Source of the DNA: Roseiarcus sp049509635
Lineage (GTDB): Bacteria; Pseudomonadota; Alphaproteobacteria; Rhizobiales; Beijerinckiaceae
Direction of reading: 5' to 3'
Assembly: GCA_049509635.1 (NCBI GenBank)
Contig: JBEKZS010000105.1
Location: forward strand, 1-15,802
Length of the DNA stretch: 15,802 nt
In this document: positions 1 through 7,400 of the stretch, one piece after another
Numbering within the stretch: position 1 is the first letter of the stretch
Layout of the letters: every line of letters begins with the position of its first letter
Made by a program: the position numbers and the translations under genes
Notes under the pieces: model-generated
The model's database searches: none
Seen by the model: only the letters and a program-made list of their open reading frames with translations
What the model was told of the DNA's origin: nothing

Positions 1-1
1 C

Positions 2-103
2 GACAAGGTCGAGGCGTTCGTCGACACCGGCGCCAATCTCATCACCACCGCCAACATGAACGAGCCGCGCTCCAAGGAGCTCTTGAGCCCCAAGGTGAAG
101 TGA
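2..103 (+). CDS. C-terminal end of probable periplasmic (sugar-type) ABC transporter substrate-binding protein, partial
   Basis: Only the last 33 residues are inside the window. The reading frame is open from base 2 to a TGA at 101-103. The visible tail has the pattern of an aspartate-rich helix, then GANLITTANMNEP, then a short KELLSP-like end. From memory this resembles the C-terminus of periplasmic-binding proteins of the sugar ABC class (Peripla_BP_4), which capture a small solute in the periplasm and pass it to a membrane permease. The tail is too short to name a substrate, and another type of solute-binding protein remains possible. A strong inverted repeat starts 16 bases after the stop, which suggests that the transcript ends here. 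Confidence 0.4.
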   Translation, partial: DKVEAFVDTGANLITTANMNEPRSKELLSPKVK

Positions 104-119
104 GGCGGAACGCCGTCCG

Positions 120-152
120 GGCCGGCGCCGCTTTTTTCCGGCGGCGCCGGCC
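120..152 (+). terminator. Perfect 12-bp inverted repeat, terminator-like
   Basis: GGCCGGCGCCGC (120-131) pairs perfectly with GCGGCGCCGGCC (141-152) around a 9-base loop that begins with six T residues. It lies just after the stop of the upstream gene. The T run is in the loop and not after the stem, so this is not a textbook Rho-independent terminator. It may still stop transcription or protect the mRNA 3' end. Confidence 0.5.
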
Positions 153-209
153 GTCCATTAAATCTATTCTAACCGCCCGCGCGCATTCTGCTCCTGGCTG
201 GAGGCGGTC

Positions 210-395
210 ATGGCGCGTAATTCTTACGAGGCGGCGGGACGGGCGGACGAGGCGATCTTCGCCGCCCTGGAGCAGGCGATGCGCGCGGCGGCGCTGAAGG
301 CCCATGTCAAGGGGCTCAACCGGCTCGCCGCGGAGCGCGACGACGCGATCGGGGCGCAGGAAGAACTGGTGCGCCAGCTCGAAGCGCTGCAATGA
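210..395 (+). CDS. Small helical protein, 61 aa, function unknown
   Basis: The ATG at 210 is preceded at a suitable distance by a GGAGG-type ribosome-binding site (about 199-203), which is the main reason to accept so short a gene. The protein is rich in Ala, Glu and Arg and should be almost entirely alpha-helical, without a signal peptide, membrane segment or cysteines. The first half is an Ala-rich amphipathic helix, and the second half (residues 35-60) has heptad-like Leu/Ala spacing that could form a coiled coil. Its stop codon overlaps an ATG (ATGA at 392-395), as in translational coupling, but that ATG opens a reading frame of only eight codons. It may be co-transcribed with the next gene. 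I do not recognise the family. Confidence 0.5.
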   Translation: MARNSYEAAGRADEAIFAALEQAMRAAALKAHVKGLNRLAAERDDAIGAQEELVRQLEALQ

Positions 396-414
396 CCCCC
401 ACGGACCTGCGGCG

Positions 415-1080
415 TTGACCGACGCCGCGCGCGATCGCCCGAGGGCCGTCGACCGGCGCGCGCCCGGCTCGGCCGCGCGCGGCCATTTCGACGCCCTGCT
501 CGCCGAGGAGCAGAAATTCTGCGCCGATCTCGGCCTGCCGAACGACCTTGTCGCCACACTCGCGCGCAGCGAGACCGACTGGGCGTTCATCCTGAAGATC
601 GACGCCCTGCTCGAGGCCGCCTCGCGCGAGATCATCCGCCGCGGCCTGCGCCGCAAGGTCGCCAATGGCGTCGCCCATGGCGACGCGCTCTGGAACGACG
701 GCGTCTGGGACTTTCTCGACCGCCTGCCGATGCGCGGGCCGACCTCGATCCTGACCCTGCTCGAGGCCGCCCAATGCCCGGCCGAGGAGCACGACCTGTT
801 CGATTCCGTCCACAAGATGAAGAAGGCCTATGCCGACGACATCGCCATCACCGGCGCCGGGCTCGCCGCGCTGATCGCGCGCCGGCCGGATCGCGCCCAG
901 CTGCTGCGGACGTTCAGCGCGATGGAGGACTATGACGAAGCGGCGCTGATGAGGATTTTCGAGGCGGACGGGTCGTTCCTGCGCTACTGCATCGTCGAGC
1001 GGACGATGCGCTTCCTGTTCTTCGCCTATCACGTCGCGCTCAAGCTCGGCCCGGCCTGGCCGCTGGCGCGCTGCGGCTGA
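415..1080 (+). CDS. Hypothetical protein, 221 aa, predicted all-helical
   Basis: The frame is clearly coding from about residue 20 to the TGA at 1078-1080. The protein is mixed in composition, helical and soluble, with conserved-looking stretches such as FILKIDALLEAASREIIRRG and an acidic/basic segment, FDSVHKMKKAYADD. No signal peptide, membrane segment or known catalytic motif is seen. The start is uncertain. TTG 415 is the first usable start that does not overlap the small upstream gene, but it has only a weak Shine-Dalgarno. The ATG at 304 would overlap that gene by 92 bases. The ATG at 392, overlapping the upstream stop, is in another frame, so a one-base indel between 392 and 415 could be hiding the true start. 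The family is not recognised, and the gene probably shares a transcript with the 61-aa gene. Confidence 0.6.
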   Translation: MTDAARDRPRAVDRRAPGSAARGHFDALLAEEQKFCADLGLPNDLVATLARSETDWAFILKIDALLEAASREIIRRGLRRKVANGVAHGDALWNDGVWDFLDRLPMRGPTSILTLLEAAQCPAEEHDLFDSVHKMKKAYADDIAITGAGLAALIARRPDRAQLLRTFSAMEDYDEAALMRIFEADGSFLRYCIVERTMRFLFFAYHVALKLGPAWPLARCG

Positions 1081-1098
1081 GCGCGCGGGGCGGCCCCG

Positions 1099-1220
1099 CC
1101 CCAATGACAGCTTCGAGCCGCCGTCGACCGGCAGCGTCTCGCCATTGACCCAGCGCGCCGCGTCCGAGGCGAGGAACGCGACCGCGGCGCCGACAAATGG
1201 TCGGGGCGGGTGAGCGGCAA
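1099..1220 (-). pseudogene. Relic of the C-terminus of a short-chain dehydrogenase/reductase (SDR), frameshifted
   Basis: On the minus strand, 1197 down to 1099 reads VGAAVAFLASDAARWVNGE followed by TLPVDGGSKLSLG. This is the conserved C-terminal block of classical SDRs (FLASD, then a Gly-rich VDGG turn). Just upstream, in a different frame (1220-1203), LPLTRPD matches the residues that normally precede this block, so a frameshift lies at about 1192-1203. No upstream part of an SDR (glycine-rich motif, YxxxK) can be found: the sequence to the right is the leader of another gene. No stop follows the VDGG block in frame. The relic is about 40 residues of a family whose members are about 250 aa, so it is non-functional. 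It is not a copy of the adjacent intact SDR, whose C-terminus is different. Confidence 0.7.
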
Positions 1221-1303
1221 GTGCGGGGAGCGCGAGGCTTCCGACGGCGAGGCGCTTCGAATCCATGATAGGTACAGCTCGCCTGCGAACCCCAGGAGCC
1301 GCC

Positions 1304-2002
1304 ATGCCCCTCCCCTACAAGACCGCCCTCATCGTCGGCGCCGGACCCGGCATCGGCGCTTCGCTGGCGCGCCGGCTCGCCGCGCTCGGCCTGAAGGTCG
1401 GCGTCGCCGCGCGCGACGTCGGCAGGCTCGAGACGCTCGCCGCCGGGGCCGGCGCCAAGGCTTTCAAGGCGGACGCTGCGGAGCCGGCCTCGGTGGCGGC
1501 GCTGTTCGAGGAGGCGACGAAGCGGATCGGCGAGCCCGACCTGGTCGTCTACAACGCCAGCGGGCGCCTGCGCGGGCCGCTCGCCGAGCTCGATCCGGCC
1601 GAGGTCGCGCGGGCGCTCGCGGTCAGCGCCTTCGGCGCCTTCCTGGTCGCCCAGCAGGCGGCGCGGCTGATGGTCCCGCGCGGGCGCGGTGCGATCCTGT
1701 TCACCGGGGCGACGGCGGGGATCAAGGGCTTTTCCGGCTCGGCGCCGTTCGCGATGGGCAAGTTCGCGCTGCGCGGCCTCGCCCAGAGCGCGGCGCGCGA
1801 ACTCGGGCCCAAGGGCGTCCACGTCGTCCATTTCGTCATCGACGGGGCGGTGCGCGCGCCCCACCGCCCCGACCCCGCCGACCGGCCGGATTCGACCCTC
1901 GACCCCGACGCGATCGCCCAGAGCTATGTCGACGTGCTCGCCCAGCCGCGCAGCGCCTGGTCGCACGAGGTCGAGCTGCGGCCGTGGGTGGAGCGGTTCT
2001 GA
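1304..2002 (+). CDS. SDR-family oxidoreductase with Phe in place of the catalytic Tyr (SDR_c10-like)
   Basis: This 232-aa Rossmann-fold protein has the nucleotide-binding motif GAGPGIG at residues 12-18, an NAS motif (84-86) where classical SDRs have NAG, and FTGATAG at 133-139 near the usual catalytic Ser. The usual YxxxK is F149-x3-K153, so the proton-donating tyrosine is absent but the lysine is kept. From memory this is a recognised classical-SDR subgroup (SDR_c10) that has Phe at this site and often the FTGATA sequence. The reaction is therefore unknown, and it may be a non-standard reductase or a binding protein. ATG 1304 was chosen because AGGAG lies 6 bases upstream. An in-frame ATG at 1265 lacks such a site. 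The gene stands alone, with a decayed SDR fragment on its left and a gene-free stretch on its right. Confidence 0.88.
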   Translation: MPLPYKTALIVGAGPGIGASLARRLAALGLKVGVAARDVGRLETLAAGAGAKAFKADAAEPASVAALFEEATKRIGEPDLVVYNASGRLRGPLAELDPAEVARALAVSAFGAFLVAQQAARLMVPRGRGAILFTGATAGIKGFSGSAPFAMGKFALRGLAQSAARELGPKGVHVVHFVIDGAVRAPHRPDPADRPDSTLDPDAIAQSYVDVLAQPRSAWSHEVELRPWVERF

Positions 2003-2476
2003 CGGGGCTCCGACGCGAGCGACGTCAGACACGCCGCCGACCGCCATTGCCGGCCTCTGCATGCAATCCGGGCAGGCCCGGCCGACATTCTGTTTTATCG
2101 AATAATTCTTGACATCTTCCGATTTACCGTCCATTGTCCCATGGTCGTCGCCCTCGAACCCGGCCCCGCGCCGCCGACCAACCAGCTCATCAAATCGGCT
2201 TCCTTTTGCCCGCAGGCCCCTGAAATTCCACGATCCGACCCAAAAAACAATTTCCAAGAATTTCCCGCCGGGGAAGGCAGTCGAAGACCTCGAACCCGCT
2301 CGACGACCGGAATGGGCCTGTCGCCGCCCGGCCACCTTTGCCGCGCCGCCGATAGCGGCGCCGGATCGTACAGGAGATAAGAAATCCCGCCCAAGCCCTT
2401 GAATCCACGCATTCGCCGCTCCAGGGCGCCGACTGCGATCCGCTCCGCCGCCGCGCCAGGGCCGCCGTCGCCGCGT
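2003..2476. other. 474-bp stretch without a supported gene
   Basis: This lies between the stop of the SDR gene and the 3' end of the convergent tetR gene. The part from about 2085 to 2290 is visibly richer in A and T than the rest of the window. TTGACA occurs at 2109-2114, but the hexamer 17 bases later (CATTGT) is a poor -10. Open frames on both strands lack a ribosome-binding site and recognisable protein sequence. It could hold a decayed gene or an untranslated RNA, but I see no positive evidence for either. Confidence 0.5.
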
Positions 2477-3157
2477 TCACGACGGCGATGGCGGCGCCGG
2501 GATGAGCGGGCGCTCCGGTTCGGCGGCGAGCCCGAGCACGGCGGCGTGAACGAGCGCGCCGACCTGCCATTGCAGCGATTGCGCGGACAGCGCGCCGAGC
2601 TTCCCGTCGAGACCGAGCGCGACGATCCCGTGCACGGCGGAGAACAGCGCCCGCGCGAACAGCGCGCGTTCGCGCCGCGGCATCGTCGGGGCGAGCGTTG
2701 CGAGGGGGTGCTCGACATAGGTCAGAACCCGGTCGAGCCTGGCGAGATAGGCGTCCGGCACCTTGGAGTCGGGAACACGATGTTCGAACACGGTCCGCCA
2801 CAGCCGCGGATTCTCCGAGGCGAAGGCGAGATAGAGGCGCGCGAGACTGTGAAGGCTGCGCTCGGCCTGCTCCTGCCGGGAAGCCCCGCTCTGCGCGGCC
2901 GACGCGTCGGCGGCCGCGAGCCGCCGGGTGATTTCCGCGTCGAGCGCGTCGAGGGTGCGCTGCTTCACCGCCAGGATCAGCGCGTCGAGGTCGGGGAAGA
3001 CGCCGTAGATCGCGCCCAGCGCGCAGCCCACGTCCGCCGCGACCTCGCGCGCGCGCAGCGCCTGATAGCCGCGCTCGCCGATGATCCGCGCCGCCGAGGC
3101 CTCCAGCGCATCGCGCAGCGCGACCCGCCTGCCGCTCGCCGCCAGTTTGTTCACCAT
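2477..3157 (-). CDS. TetR-family transcriptional regulator, likely repressor of the divergent pspA-like operon
   Basis: This 226-aa protein has an N-terminal TetR DNA-binding domain (about residues 10-60). The helix-turn-helix segment contains REVAADVGCALGAIYGVF, matching the family pattern of a regulator helix followed by an IY-x-F recognition helix. The C-terminal part carries FSAVHGIVALGLDGKL, like the WHG-type ligand-binding domain of some TetR proteins. ATG 3157 was chosen because the conserved part starts soon after it. An in-frame ATG at 3211 would place the start inside a palindromic operator. The Shine-Dalgarno AAGGAG is about 13 bases from ATG 3157, which is long. The gene is divergent from the PspA-like gene, and three identical palindromes lie between the two, so autoregulation and control of the neighbour are likely. 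The ligand is unknown. A fatty-acid or membrane-stress signal would suit the context but is a guess. Confidence 0.9.
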   Translation of the reverse strand: MVNKLAASGRRVALRDALEASAARIIGERGYQALRAREVAADVGCALGAIYGVFPDLDALILAVKQRTLDALDAEITRRLAAADASAAQSGASRQEQAERSLHSLARLYLAFASENPRLWRTVFEHRVPDSKVPDAYLARLDRVLTYVEHPLATLAPTMPRRERALFARALFSAVHGIVALGLDGKLGALSAQSLQWQVGALVHAAVLGLAAEPERPLIPAPPSPS

Positions 3158-3181
3158 CCCGGCATTCCGTCTCCTTGGCCA

Positions 3182-3194
3182 TGAACGTTGTTCA
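3182..3194. promoter_or_regulatory. Operator copy 1, TGAAC-GTT-GTTCA
   Basis: A perfect 5-bp inverted repeat with a 3-bp spacer lies just upstream of the tetR start region. It is the copy closest to tetR and is well placed for autoregulation. The two half-sites are identical to those of the other two copies. Confidence 0.75.
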
Positions 3195-3203
3195 AAAAAT
3201 CGC

Positions 3204-3232
3204 TTGAACATCGTTCAGAGCAGCGCTACACA
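3204..3232 (+). promoter_or_regulatory. Sigma70-type promoter for the pspA-like/yiaAB-like operon
   Basis: TTGAAC (3204-3209) and TACACA (3227-3232) are separated by exactly 17 bases, a good housekeeping promoter for this GC content. Transcription should start near 3239, at the edge of operator copy 3. The placement between two operator copies supports repression by the divergent TetR protein. Confidence 0.65.
3205..3217. promoter_or_regulatory. Operator copy 2, TGAAC-ATC-GTTCA, overlapping the -35 of the pspA-like promoter
   Basis: This is the second identical palindrome, centred 23 bp from copy 1. Five of its bases (3205-3209) are shared with the candidate -35 hexamer TTGAAC, so a bound repressor would block RNA polymerase. 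It also lies upstream of tetR and may serve both directions. Confidence 0.75.
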
Positions 3233-3239
3233 GTCTCCA

Positions 3240-3252
3240 TGAACAATGTTCA
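3240..3252. promoter_or_regulatory. Operator copy 3, TGAAC-AAT-GTTCA, at the start of the pspA-like transcript
   Basis: This is the third palindrome with the same arms, centred 35 bp from copy 2 and just downstream of the predicted transcription start. The symmetry extends one base outward on each side (ATGAAC/GTTCAT). It contains an in-frame ATG at 3239, but no ribosome-binding site precedes that codon. Confidence 0.72.
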
Positions 3253-3271
3253 TATAGCGAAGGAGACCGGA

Positions 3272-3985
3272 ATGCTCAAGACGCTCACCCTGATTTTTCG
3301 CGGCGCGACGGCCAAGGCGGACGAGGATCTCGCCGATCGCAACGCCCTGCTGATCCTCGACACCCATATCCGTGACGCGGCCGCGGGCCTCGAGCGCGCC
3401 CGCCGCGCGCTGGCGATCGCGATCGCGCAGGACGGCGGCGAATTGAAGCGGCTCGAGACCATCCGGTCCCGGATCGTCGATCTGGAGGCGCGGGCGCGCG
3501 CGGCGCTCGCCGGAAGCCGCGACGACCTCGCCCTGGAGGCGGCCGAGGCGCTCGCCGGCCTCGAGGCGGACCGGCTGTCGGCGGAAGCGGCGCACACCAG
3601 CTTCACCCGGGAGAGCCAGAAGCTGCGCAGCATGGTCGCCAACGCCGAACGAAGGGTGGCCGAACTCGAGCGCGGCCGGCGCGCCGCGCGGGCCTCCGAC
3701 GCCGTCCGCCGGCTGCGCTCGAGCGGCGCCTCGAGCGTCGGCGGGGGGGCGAGCTCGCTGCGCGACGCCGAAGCGGTGCTCAACCGCCTGCGCGACCGCC
3801 AGCTCGAGGACGAGGCCGCCGACAACGCGCTGGACGAGCTCGACGGCGGCTCCGGCCCCGAACTCGTCGCCGAGAAGCTGGAAAAAGCCGGCTTCGGGCC
3901 GCAGACGAGACCAACCGCCGCCTCGATCCTCGAACGGCTCAGGCAGGCCGGAGCCGAGGACTCGCCGAACCCCGCCAGTCCGTAA
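3272..3985 (+). CDS. PspA/IM30 (ESCRT-III-like) family protein
   Basis: This 237-aa protein is almost entirely charged alpha-helix: an N-terminal amphipathic segment (MLKTLTLIFRGATAKADED), then long coiled-coil helices at about 25-80 and 83-145, a Gly/Ser-rich break (150-162), and shorter helices to the end. This is the build of PspA/IM30 proteins, which bind and stabilise the inner membrane and assemble into rods on damaged lipid. It is close in length to E. coli PspA (222 aa) but diverged, as in the rhizobial members I recall. ATG 3272 has AAGGAGA at 3260-3266. An in-frame ATG at 3239 has no such site. No PspF-type regulator is present, and control appears to be by the divergent TetR through three palindromes. 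The YiaA/B-like gene follows 45 bp downstream in the same transcript. Confidence 0.88.
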   Translation: MLKTLTLIFRGATAKADEDLADRNALLILDTHIRDAAAGLERARRALAIAIAQDGGELKRLETIRSRIVDLEARARAALAGSRDDLALEAAEALAGLEADRLSAEAAHTSFTRESQKLRSMVANAERRVAELERGRRAARASDAVRRLRSSGASSVGGGASSLRDAEAVLNRLRDRQLEDEAADNALDELDGGSGPELVAEKLEKAGFGPQTRPTAASILERLRQAGAEDSPNPASP

Positions 3986-4030
3986 AATCGGATCAATCCT
4001 GTCCATCCTCACGCGAAGAAAGTCACTCCC

Positions 4031-4309
4031 ATGAACCCCACGATGACACAACACTCCGGCGCCTGGGTCAGCTTCACCTACGCCAACATGCTTCTCTCGC
4101 TCGGCCTGACCCTCGGCGGCCTGTTCTTCCTCGACATCAACTACTGGATGAAGGGCTACCTGCTGATGGGGATCACGATGCTGGTCTCCTCGACGATCAC
4201 GGTCACCAAGACGATCCGCGACGTCCAGGAATCGGGCAAGCTCGTCAACAAGATCGAGGACGCCAAGACCGAGCAGCTGCTGATGCGGATCGACCGCGGC
4301 GACAAATGA
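4031..4309 (+). CDS. YiaA/YiaB two-helix inner-membrane protein
   Basis: This 92-aa protein has two membrane helices (about residues 16-34 and 41-60), then a cytoplasmic tail with TKTIRDVQESGKLVNKIEDA, which matches the conserved K-x-x-RD and (N)-(K/R)-I-E-A pattern after the second helix in YiaA/YiaB-domain proteins. The family's function is not established. Association with PspA-type genes suggests a role in inner-membrane integrity, and it could be the membrane partner that recruits the PspA-like protein. The start may be ATG 4031 or ATG 4043; both have weak Shine-Dalgarno sequences, the best being a GAAGAAAG stretch upstream. It is transcribed with the PspA-like gene, and a hairpin follows directly. 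Confidence 0.85.
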   Translation: MNPTMTQHSGAWVSFTYANMLLSLGLTLGGLFFLDINYWMKGYLLMGITMLVSSTITVTKTIRDVQESGKLVNKIEDAKTEQLLMRIDRGDK

Positions 4310-4319
4310 CCGCATTAGC

Positions 4320-4342
4320 CGGGCGCTCCGGCGGAGCGCCCG
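4320..4342 (+). terminator. Hairpin at the end of the pspA-like/yiaAB-like operon
   Basis: CGGGCGCTCC (4320-4329) and GGAGCGCCCG (4333-4342) form a perfect 10-bp stem with a 3-base loop, 10 bases after the stop codon. The downstream stretch (ATTCATTC) has only scattered T residues, so termination may be partial. This separates the operon from aas, which starts 94 bases later. Confidence 0.65.
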
Positions 4343-4435
4343 ATTCATTCACCATCCGCAGCATCGGCGCGCCCGCGTTGCACATCTGTTAACGCGGATC
4401 AACCATATGTCTGCGCGCTCGCACAGGACACGATC

Positions 4436-7400
4436 ATGATCAAGCAGTTGATGACGTCGCGCCGGTTCGCGCCCTTGTTCTGGACCCAGTTCTTCTCGGC
4501 GCTCAACGACAATTTCGTCAAGAACGCCCTGGTGATCCTGATCCTGTTCTCGCTCGGCGAGAAAACCGGCGGCGCGCTGGTCACCCTGGCCGGCGTCGTC
4601 CTGATCGCGCCGTTCTTCGTCCTGTCCGCGCTCGGCGGCGAACTCGCCGACAAGCATGACAAGGCGGTGATGGCGCAGCGCCTGAAGTTCGCCGAGATAT
4701 TCGCCGCCGCCGTCGCGGCGGCGGGATTTGCGATGCAGTCGGTCCCGGTGCTGATGGTCGCGCTCGGCCTGTTCGGCGTCATCGCGGCGCTGTTCGGCCC
4801 GATCAAATACGGCATTCTTCCCGATCATCTGAAGACGCAGGAGCTCTCCGCCGGCAATGCGCTGATCGAGTCGGGCACCTTCGTGGCGATCCTGGCCGGA
4901 ACCGTGGCGGGCGGCCTCGCCGCCGCCCGGGGCGGCGAGGCTCTGATGATCGTCGGCGTCATGATGGCGGTCACGCTGGCCTGCTGGCTCTCCTCCCTGT
5001 TCATTCCGCGCACCGGCGCCGCGGCGCCCGATCTCGTCGTCACCAAGAATCCGTGGACGTCGACGCGCGCGCTGATCCGCGACCTCAAATCGGAAAAGCG
5101 GCTGTGGGACGGCACGCTGATCGTCTCCTGGTTCTGGCTCGCCGGCGCGGTCGCGCTGTCGCTGCTGCCGAGCCTCGTCAAGTCCGTGGTCGGCGGCACC
5201 CAGGGCGTGGTGACGCTGTGCCTCATGGTGTTCGCGATCGGCGTCGCGGTCGGCTCGATCCTGGCGGCGCGCGCGAGCCACCTACGCCCCAATCTCGCGC
5301 TCGTGCCGATCGGCGGCCTGCTGATGGGCGCGTTCTGCCTCGCCCTCGCCTGGACCATCTGCGGCGCGGCGCCGGCGACCGAGGTTTCTCCCCGCGCCTT
5401 CCTGGCCTCGGCGAGCGGCCTGCGCATCCTGTTCGACCTGTTCGGCGTCGCCGTCGGCGGCGGCCTGTTCGTCGTGCCTTCCTTCGCGGCGGTCCAGGGC
5501 TGGGCGGCGCCCGAGCGGCGCGCGCGCGTCATCGCGGCGGGCAATGTGATCTCGGCCGGCTTCATCGTCGGCTCGGGCGCGGTCGTCGCCGGTCTGCAAT
5601 ATGAGGGCGTCGGCGTAGCGGTCATCTTCGCCCTGCTCGGCGCGCTGACGCTCGGCGTCGCCGGCCTGGTGATGAAGACATGGGGCCGCGAGGGCGTGCG
5701 CGACGTCGGCGGATTCCTGTTCAAGGCGCTGTTCCGGGTCGAGGTCCGCGGCATCGAAAACCTTCCCGCCGCCGGGACCCGGCTGGTGATCGCGCCCAAC
5801 CATGTCAGCCTGCTCGACGGGCCGCTGCTCCATTCCGTGCTGCCGATCGACGCCGCCTTCGCGGTCGACACCGGCATCGCGACCGCCTGGTGGTCGAAGC
5901 CATTCATGGCGATGATCCGCGCCTACAAGATCGATCCGACGCGCCCGCTCGCGACACGGCATTTGGTCAATCTGGTCAGGAGCGGCGAGCCGCTGGTGAT
6001 CTTCCCCGAGGGCCGGGTCACCGTGACCGGCAGCCTGATGAAAGTCTACGACGGCGCGGCGATGATCGCCGACAAGGGCGACGCCTGGATCGTGCCGGTC
6101 CGCATCGAGGGCGCGCAGCGCTCGACGCTGAGCTATCTCCACAAGAGCCAGATCAAGAAGTCGTGGTTCCCCAAGATCACGGTGACCTTCCTGCCCGCGG
6201 TCAAGCTCAAGTTCGACGACGCCCTGCGCGGCAAGGCCCGGCGCGTCGCCGCCGGCGCCGCGCTCCAGGACGTCATGATCGACGCCATGGTGCTCAACAC
6301 GACGATGGAGCAGACGCTGTTCGAAGGGCTCGCCAACGCCTGGCGCAATCGCGACGCCGGCCGTCCGGCGGTCGAGGATCCGATCGCCGGCCCGCTGTCG
6401 TACCGCAAGCTGATCCTCGGCGCGCAGGTCCTCGGCCGCAAGCTGGAGCCCATGACCAGCGTCGGCGAGAATGTCGGCGTGCTCCTGCCCAATTCGACCG
6501 GCGTTGCGGTCACCTTCTTCGCGCTGCAGACGATCGGCCGGGTTCCCGCGATGCTGAACTTTTCCGCCGGACCGGTCAGCGTCCGCGCCGCCTGCCTGGC
6601 CGCGCAGGTGAAGGTGATCTTGACCTCGCGCGCCTTCATCGAGAAGGGCCGCCTCGAACCGCTCGTCGAAGCCCTCGCCGCCGAGGCGCGGATCGTCTAT
6701 CTCGACGACCTGCGCAAGACCATCGGGGCGATCGACAAGCTGCGCGGGCTTCTGGCCGGCGCGCGCCAGCGCGTCGCGCGCGCCAGCGACGATCCCGCGG
6801 TCGTCCTGTTCACCTCGGGTTCGGAGGGAACGCCCAAGGGCGTCGTGCTGTCGCATCGCAATATTCTCGCCAATGCGGCGCAGGCGCTCGCGCGCGTCGA
6901 CGCCAACGCGGAGGACAAGGTCTTCAACGTCCTGCCGGTGTTCCACTCCTTCGGCCTGACCGGCGGCCTGATGATGCCGCTGCTCGGAGGCATTCCGGTC
7001 TATCTCTATCCCTCGCCGCTCCACTATCGGATCATCCCCGAGCTGATCTACCAGACCAACGCGACGATCCTGTTCGGCACCGACACGTTCCTGTCTGGCT
7101 ACGCCCGCTCGGCGCACCCCTACGACTTCCGCTCGCTGCGGCTCGTGCTCGCCGGCGCCGAGGCGGTCAAGGAGCGCACGCGCGCGCTCTACTTCTCGCG
7201 GTTCGGCGTTCGCATCCTCGAGGGCTACGGGGTCACCGAGACCGCGCCGGTGCTGGCGATGAACACGCCGATGGCCAACAAGCCGGGCACGGTCGGCCGG
7301 CTGTCGCCGCTGATGGAGGCGCGGCTCGAACCCGTTCCCGGCATCGAGGAGGGAGGGCGCCTGTTCGTGCGTGGCCCCAATGTGATGCTCGGCTATCTCA

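Noticed and set aside
1040..2335. 431-codon open frame on the minus strand covering the SDR gene
   Set aside because: Most of it is antisense to the intact SDR. Only the short segment near 1203-1220 has homology-like sequence, and that is described as the relic.
3239..3271. Start of the PspA-like protein at ATG 3239
   Set aside because: The codon is in frame but lies inside operator copy 3 and at the predicted transcription start, with no ribosome-binding site. ATG 3272 has AAGGAGA at the right distance.
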